A stretch of DNA of 5,484 nucleotides from Spirochaetaceae bacterium. GTDB lineage: Bacteria; Spirochaetota; Spirochaetia; Treponematales; Breznakiellaceae. This document shows, one piece after another, positions 1-5,459 of the stretch. Under the pieces are notes generated by a model, which saw only the letters and a program-made list of their open reading frames with translations, did not search any database and had not been told where the DNA came from. A program made the translations under genes and the position numbers. Positions within the stretch are counted from its first letter, which is position 1. The number at the start of each line of letters is the position of its first letter. The stretch lies in contig JAIRPU010000093.1 in the NCBI GenBank assembly GCA_031256815.1, positions 1 through 5,484 on the forward strand, read 5' to 3'.

Positions 1-91
1 GCGCGAGTAACTGCCGCCCAACCCCGCCAGGCCCGGAAGGGAGCAACGGTAGGCGGAAAGAGCTGCGCCGCGGCCGCCCTGAGCGGGGTTC
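1..91 (+). ncRNA. ffs: Signal recognition particle RNA (4.5S type), 3' part
   Basis: This RNA scaffolds the Ffh protein in co-translational targeting of membrane and secreted proteins. The diagnostic apical domain is visible: CAGGCCCGGAAGGGAGCA at 28-45, in which CCC (32-34) and GGG (39-41) close a GGAA tetraloop. The flanking AGG and AGCA sides form the internal loop that Ffh binds. Below it CCG (24-26) pairs with CGG (47-49), and CCGCC (14-18) with GGCGG (52-56). The 3' strand at about 69-91 (GC-rich, ending GAGCGGGGTT) has no natural outer partner in the window, so the 5' end most likely lies left of base 1 and the gene is cut by the window edge. Positions 83-90 could also pair with 20-27, but that would disrupt the conserved helix. 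The 3' end is approximate. The gene converges on the lipoprotein gene ending at 155. Confidence 0.9.
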
Positions 92-154
92 AAAACAAAG
101 CGAAGGCCGTGCGCGGAATGTTGCCGCGGTTAAAGCTAAAATCTAAAAACAAGT
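92..154. other. Short convergent intergenic gap
   Basis: This is the gap between the 3' end of the SRP RNA and the stop codon of the lipoprotein gene that runs toward it. It contains one modest hairpin (CGCGG at 112-116 with CCGCG at 124-128, 7-base loop). Neither strand has a clean T-run directly after it, so it is not called a terminator. Nothing else is seen. Confidence 0.5.
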
Positions 155-1294
155 TTAATCTTCCCTGTTCCATATAAAGCGGTTTTCATCGCCGCCGCGG
201 CGGAAAGACCAAAGTCCGTCTTTCTGGGTGGAAGCAAAAACCAGCGGAAAATCGCCGGCAGGGGTAGGACCAGGTGCCTGCATAAGCCCATTAAGCGCCT
301 TCTTTTCCAGGGTGGCTATATAGCTTTCGTTGTCGTTTACGCTTGTCGAAGGCGATCTGAACGAAGAAAAATTAATGTTTCCAGAAGCATCTATATCCAT
401 TTCGCGGTATCCAAAACGATACGAATCTACCTTAAAACCAACAAGAAGCAGTTTTGCGCTGCCGTTATTCCATAGGGCAAGAGTTCCGGATGCGGATAAA
501 GTACCTTTGTCATCGCTTGTTGTTGCAGTGGTACCGCTAATCTGATATATATGGCCTTCGTGCGAGCTTGCCGCTATTTTATAATTCACCAGATCATAAA
601 CAAGCAGAGCGTTAATCGAATCGGCAGTACCTGTTACTTTGTCTGTTAGCGGCAAGGGCGAAGCTGTAGGTATAGACGAATAGTAAAAAATACCGGCACC
701 CTTGGTAGAAAGATAATAATTAGAGCCGGTGGGGTGCGCCGCGCCGGTTAAAAAATATGTTGCGCTGGATTCACACTGATAAGATCCTGCCGCATTAAAT
801 GCAACGATTTTATAATCATTGCCACTTTTACTTGGTGGACCTCTATAAAGCGCGGCAAAAAGATGAGTATCAGTGCCATAAATAGCCTGGTAACCCAGGT
901 TGGAATCGGACGCAATTCGACTCCAGCCTGAATCATACTTCCAAATTGCCGAATCTCCGTTTGAATAATTAATTGTAAGCGCGTAAAGAATGCTAGTGCT
1001 GCCGGTGCCGCAAACAGCAATATCACGTACATCGCCGCCCGGAGGGTTAGAAAAACCGCTCCAGCGCCAGTCGCCGGAGCCTTTTTCGCAAACAAAAATC
1101 TTGCCGTTAGAAACGTAAAGTTTATCGGTATCGGGATCTTCTCCGGTTTTAACAATCTTTGTAAGAGAGCCTGGAATCTTTGGTTCTTTTAATTTTTCTT
1201 CTTTTGATACAGCATAAAAAATAGCATACTGGTCGCAGCCAATAAAAAAACCGGCGGCAGTCAGCGCAAGCATAAATGCAATGAATCTGCTCAT
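155..1294 (-). CDS. Putative lipoprotein, beta-propeller-like, downstream of a poly-G tract
   Basis: The protein has 379 residues from the ATG at 1294. It begins MSRFIAFMLALTAAGFFIGC, a classic lipoprotein signal: Arg3, a hydrophobic stretch 4-18 and a relaxed spirochaetal lipobox FIGC, with Cys20 as the predicted lipidation site. This start is preferred because it places the signal peptide at the N-terminus and has TTAGGA 11 bases upstream. The open frame continues to an ATG at 1375, which would add 27 residues before the signal and has no ribosome binding site. The body is rich in Gly, Ser, Thr and Tyr. It shows irregular repeats in which a hydrophobic strand is followed by G-[IL]-[YFW] turns (GIFYY, GHIYQI, DGLWSF), as expected of a beta-propeller; the fold is inferred. 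It ends with a Trp/Arg-rich tail containing WNRE. No enzyme motif is recognised. It lies 84 bases after the barrel gene on the same strand and may share its transcript, but it has its own promoter-like region containing 13 G. Confidence 0.8.
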   Translation of the reverse strand: MSRFIAFMLALTAAGFFIGCDQYAIFYAVSKEEKLKEPKIPGSLTKIVKTGEDPDTDKLYVSNGKIFVCEKGSGDWRWSGFSNPPGGDVRDIAVCGTGSTSILYALTINYSNGDSAIWKYDSGWSRIASDSNLGYQAIYGTDTHLFAALYRGPPSKSGNDYKIVAFNAAGSYQCESSATYFLTGAAHPTGSNYYLSTKGAGIFYYSSIPTASPLPLTDKVTGTADSINALLVYDLVNYKIAASSHEGHIYQISGTTATTSDDKGTLSASGTLALWNNGSAKLLLVGFKVDSYRFGYREMDIDASGNINFSSFRSPSTSVNDNESYIATLEKKALNGLMQAPGPTPAGDFPLVFASTQKDGLWSFRRGGDENRFIWNRED

Positions 1295-1305
1295 AAATAA
1301 AATAT

Positions 1306-1311
1306 TCCTAA
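1306..1311 (-). promoter_or_regulatory. Ribosome binding site supporting the 1294 start
   Basis: TTAGGA lies 11 bases before the ATG at 1294. The spacing is a little long, but it is the only purine-rich site near either candidate start. It favours the 379-residue form over the N-extended form from 1375. Confidence 0.5.
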
Positions 1312-1319
1312 AATCATAA

Positions 1320-1339
1320 ATTAAACTTAGTTTAATATA
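1320..1339 (-). promoter_or_regulatory. Possible -10 element overlapping an AT-rich palindrome
   Basis: On the - strand, TATATT (1334-1339) begins one base after the G-run and has 5 of 6 matches to the sigma-70 -10 consensus. It runs into a perfect inverted repeat at 1321-1335, TTAAACT and AGTTTAA around one central base, extended by one A-T pair to 1320-1336. A -35-like TTTACG lies across the G-tract with a spacer of only 13 bases at the present tract length, so promoter strength could depend on the G count. The promoter role is inferred. Confidence 0.35.
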
Positions 1340-1340
1340 T

Positions 1341-1353
1341 CCCCCCCCCCCCC
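1341..1353. repeat. Poly-G tract (13 G on the - strand), candidate phase-variation switch
   Basis: An uninterrupted run of 13 G on the - strand ends 46 bases before the lipoprotein start codon at 1294. It is preceded by ATGCTTTAC, identical to the flank of the second tract at 4940-4953. Runs of this length are prone to slipped-strand mispairing. The position just before a -10-like TATATT resembles treponemal poly-G tracts that modulate promoters upstream of tpr genes and TP0126. The tract also lies in an open frame from the ATG at 1375 that at 13 G is in frame with the lipoprotein. Confidence 0.85.
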
Positions 1354-1378
1354 GTAAAGCATCTGGCAAAAACATGGT

Positions 1379-2020
1379 CTAGAAATTATAACGAGCGCTC
1401 ATACTTATTTCAAGGAAATAGCCGGTAGTATTTTTGGCGCTTTCTTTGGTAACCTGCGGAATCATCCAGCCCGCCAGGTTCAGCCCGAACGACCAGTCGT
1501 TGTTAAAACGAAAATACGCCGCGCCCTGCGCTTTTAATATAAAACTAATTAAATTATACGCATTATAAACCTGCCCTGCGCCGCCAATGGAAAACGATAC
1601 CGGAAATTCAAAACGCCGCAGCACCCATTGATACCCTGCTCTTGCCATAAAAGGCACTATAAATATAAAATTTTCGCCTATTGTAGGGTTAAAAGAACCC
1701 TGAAGCTCGCCGCCAACAAAAATATTGCCGGTTAAAAAATAACTATAGGCAAGCGAAATTGTTCCGCCAAACAAAACATTGTTTTTTATGCCGCCATCCG
1801 CGCCTGTAAACCCAAGCGGAATTAAACCGCCAAGAGAAATAGCAAAAGTTTTATCCCCGCTTTGATACACACTGCCGCTTGGAGCTTCACGCTCAGATTG
1901 AATAGGGATTGTGCTATTGGCATCTTCATCGTCAGATTTTGAACCCTGCGCCCAAACACCGTACAGCGACGTTAAAAACAAGCCGCATAAAACCAACACC
2001 GTTCTATTAATAAAATTCAT
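1379..2020 (-). CDS. Outer membrane beta-barrel protein, TP0733/OmpW-like
   Basis: The protein has 213 residues. It starts with a signal peptide (about 1-24) ending V-W-A, a good signal peptidase I site before Gln25, so it is exported without a lipid anchor. A short acidic, Ser-rich linker (28-48) follows. From about residue 57 on there are alternating hydrophobic/polar strands with many Gly, Tyr and Phe (FAISLGGLIPLGF, SLAYSYFLTGNIFVGGELQGSF, AAYFRFNNDWSFGLNLAGW). The chain ends ...ARYNF, a terminal Phe typical of barrel-assembly signals. Length and strand pattern suit a small, roughly 8-stranded barrel like the treponemal TP0733/OmpW-type proteins; the family match is from memory and not tested. 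The start is well supported by AAGGAAGG 8 bases upstream. It overlaps the preceding gene by ATGA, so the two are probably translationally coupled. Confidence 0.8.
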   Translation of the reverse strand: MNFINRTVLVLCGLFLTSLYGVWAQGSKSDDEDANSTIPIQSEREAPSGSVYQSGDKTFAISLGGLIPLGFTGADGGIKNNVLFGGTISLAYSYFLTGNIFVGGELQGSFNPTIGENFIFIVPFMARAGYQWVLRRFEFPVSFSIGGAGQVYNAYNLISFILKAQGAAYFRFNNDWSFGLNLAGWMIPQVTKESAKNTTGYFLEISMSARYNF

Positions 2021-2853
2021 TCAACGAACCTTCCTTCGGATTTCTTTTCAATTTCAAGATATTTAAGCAAAACAGGATATTTTGTTAACAGCTCGCCATA
2101 CCTGGTTAGCTCGTCAAAACGAAACTGAGAAGCTATTTTTCGCGCCGCCTGAGTTGTTGCTTCGCCCTGCAGCACAGAACGCTGCGTTTCAAGATATGTT
2201 TCCCAAACTGCCATGGAAGCCCGCCATTGATTAAAATCGGGCAATTTTTCAATTGTGATACGGCACTCAATTTGTTCAAAATATGGATACGCGGTAAATA
2301 TATCCTGCTTAAGCCGGTTTGAAGTTCCATCTTTACTTATAGCAGCAAAATCCTTTTCCTGTTCCAATCCCGCGCTTTCAAAATAAAATGAAAGCCTCTG
2401 CGCCGCATAAGAATTCACGCCGGTTTTAACCCTGTCTAGCCATTGTTCAAGCGCTTCCTGAGATGTTATTGCATTTCGCGAAACTAATCCAGGCAGCGCC
2501 TCCGGACGAATGGAAAACAAAACACTGCCGGAAAGCCGCCAGAGGTAATCGCCCGAAATTCCTGTAAACGCGCCAAGAGTATCGGCAAACGGAAGTTTTC
2601 CGCTTAAATTAAGGTTAAACGTGGAAGGTTCCAAAACAAAGGTCTTTAATGATGTATTCCAGGGTATTATACGGTACCATGCCCAATCGAAACCACCGCC
2701 GCAGATAACTTTTTCGTATAACCCGTGCGTTCTGGAACGCATAATGCCAAAGCTTCCTTCCGGCACAGACAACTGCAGCCAGCCGCGAAAAAACACCATT
2801 ACGCCGGCCACAAGAATTATAAAAATAAAAGCCCTTAATTTTTTCTTTTTCAA
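2017..2853 (-). CDS. Single-pass membrane protein with SPFH/Band-7-like domain
   Basis: The protein has 278 residues. The N-terminus is MKKKKLRAF followed by one hydrophobic segment (about 8-25), consistent with an inner membrane anchor. The region after it (LSVPEGSFGIMRSR at about 28-41, then GGGFDWAWYRIIPWNTSLKTF) resembles the start of SPFH/prohibitin/HflK domains, where a short strand and a PG-type turn precede the domain. A further strand SGDYLWRLSGSVLFSIRPEALPGLV and a charged helical second half also fit that fold. The assignment is by eye and tentative; the exact role is unknown. The start is TTG: an in-frame TAA lies a few codons upstream and the Lys-rich n-region begins here. No Shine-Dalgarno sequence precedes it, and a promoter ends 8 bases before it, suggesting a leaderless message. 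Its stop overlaps the barrel gene's start (ATGA), hinting that the two act together at the envelope. Confidence 0.7.
   Translation of the reverse strand: MKKKKLRAFIFIILVAGVMVFFRGWLQLSVPEGSFGIMRSRTHGLYEKVICGGGFDWAWYRIIPWNTSLKTFVLEPSTFNLNLSGKLPFADTLGAFTGISGDYLWRLSGSVLFSIRPEALPGLVSRNAITSQEALEQWLDRVKTGVNSYAAQRLSFYFESAGLEQEKDFAAISKDGTSNRLKQDIFTAYPYFEQIECRITIEKLPDFNQWRASMAVWETYLETQRSVLQGEATTQAARKIASQFRFDELTRYGELLTKYPVLLKYLEIEKKSEGRFVE
2029..2036 (-). promoter_or_regulatory. Ribosome binding site of the barrel gene
   Basis: AAGGAAGG lies 8 bases before the ATG at 2020, inside the last codons of the upstream gene. It fixes the start of the barrel protein despite the 4-base overlap. Confidence 0.7.
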
Positions 2854-2861
2854 ACTACAAT

Positions 2862-2890
2862 ATGTTAAAAATTACTATACAAAACGTCAA
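2862..2890 (-). promoter_or_regulatory. Sigma-70-like promoter of the SPFH-like/barrel operon
   Basis: On the - strand, TTGACG (2885-2890) and TAACAT (2862-2867) are separated by exactly 17 bases. The -35 box matches 5 of 6 consensus bases and the -10 box 4 of 6. Transcription would begin near 2855-2856, only 2-3 bases before the TTG start codon at 2853. The location in the 66-base gap after metA supports a separate transcription unit. Confidence 0.5.
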
Positions 2891-2919
2891 GAACAAGAAT
2901 AGCTCTGCCGGCGCTTTTG

Positions 2920-3837
2920 TTATGCGCTTAACTCTCCTAAATCGAATGGGGTTTCCTGATATATAAAATTAAGCCAATTGGAAAAAAAAAGATGCGCATG
3001 GGCGCGCCAGCGCACGACAGGCGGATTGCGCGGGTCATCGTTCATATAATAATTACACGGAATATTTATTGACTTTCCCATAGAAACATCGCGTTTGTAT
3101 TCGGTATCAAGGGTGAGTATATCGTATTCAAGATGACCGCTAACATATATCTCGCGGCCCTTTCTCGCCGTAACAATAAAGGGGCTGCCGCAAGCCGTAG
3201 CGGACTGCACGCTAAGCGCCGACAAAGCGTTTATTACCGCGCCGGAACTCTCCGTATGGCGCGACTGCGGCGCAAGAAAAATATCGTCAAAACCGCGAAA
3301 AAGCGGCGTTTTTCGCTCGTTTACATTATGAGCAAAAACTCCAAATAACTTTGAAGACAGCGCTACTTTTGGAACGCCATAATTATGATAAAGCCCCGCC
3401 TGCGCGCCCCAGCAAATATACATCGACGAAAACACATCGCTTTTTGCCCAGCTCATAACGGAGGCAAGCTCGTCCCAGTAATCAACTTCTTCAAAAGGCA
3501 GCGTCTCAACCGGAGCGCCGGTTATTATAAGGCCGTCAAAACGTTCTTTTAATGCTTTTTTTGAAGCGGCATAAAATTTTTCAAGATGACCAGGCGGCGC
3601 GTTGCGGGGAGAATGACTGCCCATTCTAATAAAAGTTATATCAACCTGCAAAGGAGTATTTCCAAGCAGTCTTAAAATTTGAATTTCGGTATCGACAGTG
3701 GTTGGCATAAGGTTTACTATCGCGACTTTAAGCGGTCTTATATCCTGCCTGGCTGCCCTTTCCTCGGTAATAACAAAAACATTCTCGCCGGTTAACGCTG
3801 CGTAAGCCGGAAGCGTTTTTGGGATTTTTATAGGCAC
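2920..3837 (-). CDS. metA: Homoserine O-acetyltransferase (MetA family)
   Basis: This enzyme activates the hydroxyl of L-homoserine with an acyl-CoA, the first committed step of methionine synthesis, in the cytoplasm. The protein has 305 residues, full length for the family, and begins MPIKIPKTLPA as MetA proteins do. The catalytic residues fall at the family's standard positions: Cys142 in YICWGAQAGLYH, and His235 and Glu237 in SGHLEYD. Conserved blocks VAIVNLMPTT, RMGSHSPRNAPPGHLEKFY and APQSRHTE are present. Residue 111 is Glu (GAPVETL); in characterised members Glu here goes with acetyl-CoA use and Gly with succinyl-CoA, so acetyl transfer is predicted. The start codon is GTG, two bases after the cupin stop, with no Shine-Dalgarno sequence, so translation probably depends on coupling to the cupin gene. 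No methionine riboswitch is seen upstream. Confidence 0.95.
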   Translation of the reverse strand: MPIKIPKTLPAYAALTGENVFVITEERAARQDIRPLKVAIVNLMPTTVDTEIQILRLLGNTPLQVDITFIRMGSHSPRNAPPGHLEKFYAASKKALKERFDGLIITGAPVETLPFEEVDYWDELASVMSWAKSDVFSSMYICWGAQAGLYHNYGVPKVALSSKLFGVFAHNVNERKTPLFRGFDDIFLAPQSRHTESSGAVINALSALSVQSATACGSPFIVTARKGREIYVSGHLEYDILTLDTEYKRDVSMGKSINIPCNYYMNDDPRNPPVVRWRAHAHLFFSNWLNFIYQETPFDLGELSA

Positions 3838-3839
3838 GT

Positions 3840-4184
3840 TTAATAAGTAACTATAATAGCGTAAAAGACCAGTTTCCTTTTGCCCGTATTAACAAGACTG
3901 TGAAATGAACCATTACCGGTTACAACTACATCTCCTGAATGAACGGCTATCTCGCTGCCATTGTCATTTACAACACCGGAGCCTTGCGTAATAAGAAAAT
4001 ATTCTGTTTCGTTCTTGTGGTCGTGATTGCCAATGCTAACGCCCGGGTCAAGCGTAATTTCTTTTAGTACGCGCAAATTCCGCATAACCTCTTTGGGGGC
4101 AAGCTCTACAAGCCGCGATACGCCATTGCCGCCGAGCATTTTGTCCATTTGCGCTACAGGCATCTGCTTTCTTTTAATTACCAT
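3840..4184 (-). CDS. Small single-domain cupin protein
   Basis: This 114-residue protein contains essentially one cupin barrel. Motif 1 is GNHDHKNETEYFLITQGSG (about 52-70), with likely metal ligands His54, His56 and Glu61. Motif 2 is GDVVVTGNGSFHSLVN (84-99), with His95 as the fourth ligand; the usual Pro is replaced by Gly. Cupins of this size include isomerases, dioxygenases and small-molecule sensors, and the sequence alone does not choose among them. The start is firm: AAGGAGAG lies 5 bases before the ATG. It sits immediately upstream of metA with a 2-base gap, so the two are almost certainly co-transcribed and a link to sulfur amino acid metabolism is possible but unproven. Confidence 0.88.
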   Translation of the reverse strand: MVIKRKQMPVAQMDKMLGGNGVSRLVELAPKEVMRNLRVLKEITLDPGVSIGNHDHKNETEYFLITQGSGVVNDNGSEIAVHSGDVVVTGNGSFHSLVNTGKRKLVFYAIIVTY

Positions 4185-4189
4185 AAAGT

Positions 4190-4197
4190 CTCTCCTT
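4190..4197 (-). promoter_or_regulatory. Strong ribosome binding site of the cupin gene
   Basis: AAGGAGAG with a 5-base spacer to the ATG at 4184 is the best Shine-Dalgarno sequence in the window. As metA has none, ribosomes loaded here probably serve both genes. Confidence 0.8.
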
Positions 4198-4215
4198 AAA
4201 ACAGTTACTTCATCT

Positions 4216-4245
4216 ATTTTAATTTCAAGTTTAAAAAAAACGCAA
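4216..4245 (-). promoter_or_regulatory. Possible promoter of the cupin-metA pair
   Basis: On the - strand, TTGCGT (4240-4245) and TAAAAT (4216-4221) are separated by 18 bases that include a T8 run. The -10 box matches 5 of 6 consensus bases but the -35 box only 3 of 6. It is the best candidate in the 106-base gap upstream of the cupin. Confidence 0.3.
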
Positions 4246-4290
4246 GCCCCGTCAAACTTCAGGTATTTACAGAAAGCCGTATTGTTTTAA

Positions 4291-5302
4291 CTACGGCGCA
4301 ACGGCAAAAGCGCTCCACTCTCCGGCTGGAAGTGTTGCCGGAGTACTCCAGGGTGCTGCCCCAGTAGAGCTTTTGTATATTTTTGTTGTGTTGTATATAT
4401 CTTGTCCAAAAAGATTAAAATATCCGTTAAAAAAAACAATATCTTTAATAATCACGCTCAACCCTGGCGACACAGGACCATTCCACGAACTGCCGTCTGT
4501 GCTACTTGAAATATAATAATTATCAGCAGAAACAAAATTACTGTTACCGAAAACTATACTCCTGGGAAGAAAAGGAGAAGCTGGTGTTGAAGTCCAGCCT
4601 GATCCGCTGTTAGTTAAATAATATCCTGAGAGTGCGGAACCACCAACAGGTTGTGCATAACCGGCTATTATGGTTTTACTCGCCCCAAAAGCGATGTTGC
4701 AAAATGAAAATTTAACAGAAACAGATACGCTGCTCCATGCACTGCCGTTACTGCTGGTGTAAATAAGGTCTCCGGAGTCTTCTTTGCAAACCGCTATAAA
4801 TTTATTATCTACGAATGCAAGCTGAATCAGTTTCTTCGGCGCGTCTTCTACCGGCCCCCAGGAAACGCCGCCGTCAGTGCTGGAAACAGACCTTCCGCCT
4901 CCAACAATCAGCCATTTACCCGCGCCGTAAGCGGCTAGTCCCCCCCCCCCCCCGTAAAGCATAATTGGAGTCTCCGACAGTGCCGGGCAGAACGTTAAGA
5001 GGCGACCAGTTTTTGCCATCGGCGCTAATCGCGCTATAAAAAATGTAACCGACAGGCATGGCGCTGGTTACGCCGGTAGCTATCCATTTGCCATTGCCAT
5101 ATACTACTTTACTATAAGTACCAATTGGTAATGTTCCCATGTTTGTATCTGTTATTCCCTGGCTGCTCTTACCTATCGCTACAACACGGTTTGGAACATC
5201 ATTTAGAACATAACTATAAGTGTCCGCTATAAAATTATCGTTTTCGGCATTACCACACGCCGCAAACAACGCCGCCACCGTTAATATTAATAGTTTTTTC
5301 AT
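4291..5302 (-). CDS. Phase-variable propeller lipoprotein, out of frame at a 14-G tract
   Basis: Read as drawn, the 5' frame from ATG 5302 stops at 4916 after 128 residues (ending TSRLRRG), while the rest of the protein continues in another frame to 4291. Removing one G (13, or 10 or 16) joins them into 336 residues. The N-terminus MKKLLILTVAALFAAC is a lipoprotein signal with Cys16. The joined protein has six repeats, each opening with a strand such as KVVYGNGKW (65), LAAYGAGKW (122) or IVFGNSNFV (249) and closing with an Asp-box-like turn ending in Trp (99, 148, 189, 236, 273, 318; e.g. SSTDGGVSW). This suggests a six-bladed sialidase-type beta-propeller, though no catalytic residues are recognised. 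The tract encodes Gly118-121 between blades 1 and 2, a tolerant linker. The continuity of the repeat pattern across the tract argues that this is one gene. ATG 5314 is an alternative start. The current state is inferred to be OFF. Confidence 0.8.
4940..4953. repeat. Poly-G tract (14 G on the - strand) inside the lipoprotein gene
   Basis: An uninterrupted run of 14 G on the - strand is preceded by ATGCTTTAC and followed by ACTAGCC. Full-length translation needs a G count of 10, 13 or 16; 14 gives an early stop. This is the standard arrangement of a translational contingency switch driven by slipped-strand mispairing. Confidence 0.9.
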
Positions 5303-5318
5303 AAGAAAGCCCATTGTT

Positions 5319-5350
5319 GTTAATATATATTAACGGCGTTTTTTTAGCAA
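5319..5350 (-). promoter_or_regulatory. Promoter with overlapping 16-bp palindrome
   Basis: On the - strand, TTGCTA (5345-5350) and TATATT (5322-5327) have a 17-base spacer, with 4 of 6 and 5 of 6 consensus matches. Transcription would start near 5315, about 13 bases before the ATG at 5302. The -10 box sits inside a perfect palindrome, GTTAATATATATTAAC (5319-5334), which could serve as an operator. The leader has no clear Shine-Dalgarno sequence. Confidence 0.55.
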
Positions 5351-5404
5351 GCCTACGCTGGTTTGAGAAAAATTTGGGCGCATTTTTGCCGGCGGTACAC
5401 GCCG

Positions 5405-5427
5405 CTCGCCAGCCTGCGGCTGGCGGG
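5405..5427. repeat. GC-rich hairpin
   Basis: CGCCAGCC (5407-5414) pairs perfectly with GGCTGGCG (5418-5425) around a 3-base TGC loop. One T-G and one C-G pair extend the stem to 10 bp. No T-run follows on either strand, so it does not look like an intrinsic terminator. It resembles a short interspersed palindromic repeat. Confidence 0.7.
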
Positions 5428-5459
5428 AGGTGCGGCCGCAGGCTGGCGGGAGGTGCGGC
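5418..5459. repeat. 19-bp perfect direct repeat, 23-bp period
   Basis: GGCTGGCGGGAGGTGCGGC occurs at 5418-5436 and again at 5441-5459. The first copy shares its left end with the hairpin arm, and GCCTGCGGC (5412-5420) recurs inverted at 5435-5443. The patch is far more GC-rich than the neighbouring genes. The rest of the right edge (5460-5484) is GC-rich with short palindromes and no recognisable gene. Confidence 0.75.

Noticed and set aside
112..128. Bidirectional terminator between the SRP RNA and the lipoprotein gene
   Set aside because: The stem is only 5 bp and no T-run follows directly on either strand.
748..1155. Open frame on the - strand overlapping the first lipoprotein gene
   Set aside because: It lies entirely within the lipoprotein gene in another frame, and its hydrophobic composition comes from the frame shift rather than from a plausible protein.
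2911..2926. Hairpin after metA as a terminator (GCGC arms)
   Set aside because: The stem is only 4 bp with a long loop and no T-run follows.
3133..3348. Open frame on the + strand inside metA
   Set aside because: It is antisense to a clearly conserved enzyme gene, with an Arg/Lys/Ala-rich composition typical of a shadow frame and no ribosome binding site recognised.
4185..4290. SAM or other methionine riboswitch, or a terminator with the T8 run, upstream of the cupin-metA pair
   Set aside because: The gap is only 106 bases, no conserved riboswitch core is visible, and the T8 run has no stable GC stem before it (only a 6-bp AT-rich inverted repeat spanning it).
4940..4953. Frameshift as a simple sequencing or assembly error
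   Set aside because: It cannot be excluded, as homopolymers are error-prone. But an error in counting G would itself require a long real G-run, so the switch interpretation stands; only the current ON/OFF state is uncertain.
4291..5019. The downstream frame of the split lipoprotein as a separate 242-residue gene
   Set aside because: It has no signal peptide and no ribosome binding site, and its first ~20 residues are an out-of-frame reading of the upstream part. Its repeats continue the pattern of the 5' frame, so it is the rest of one gene.
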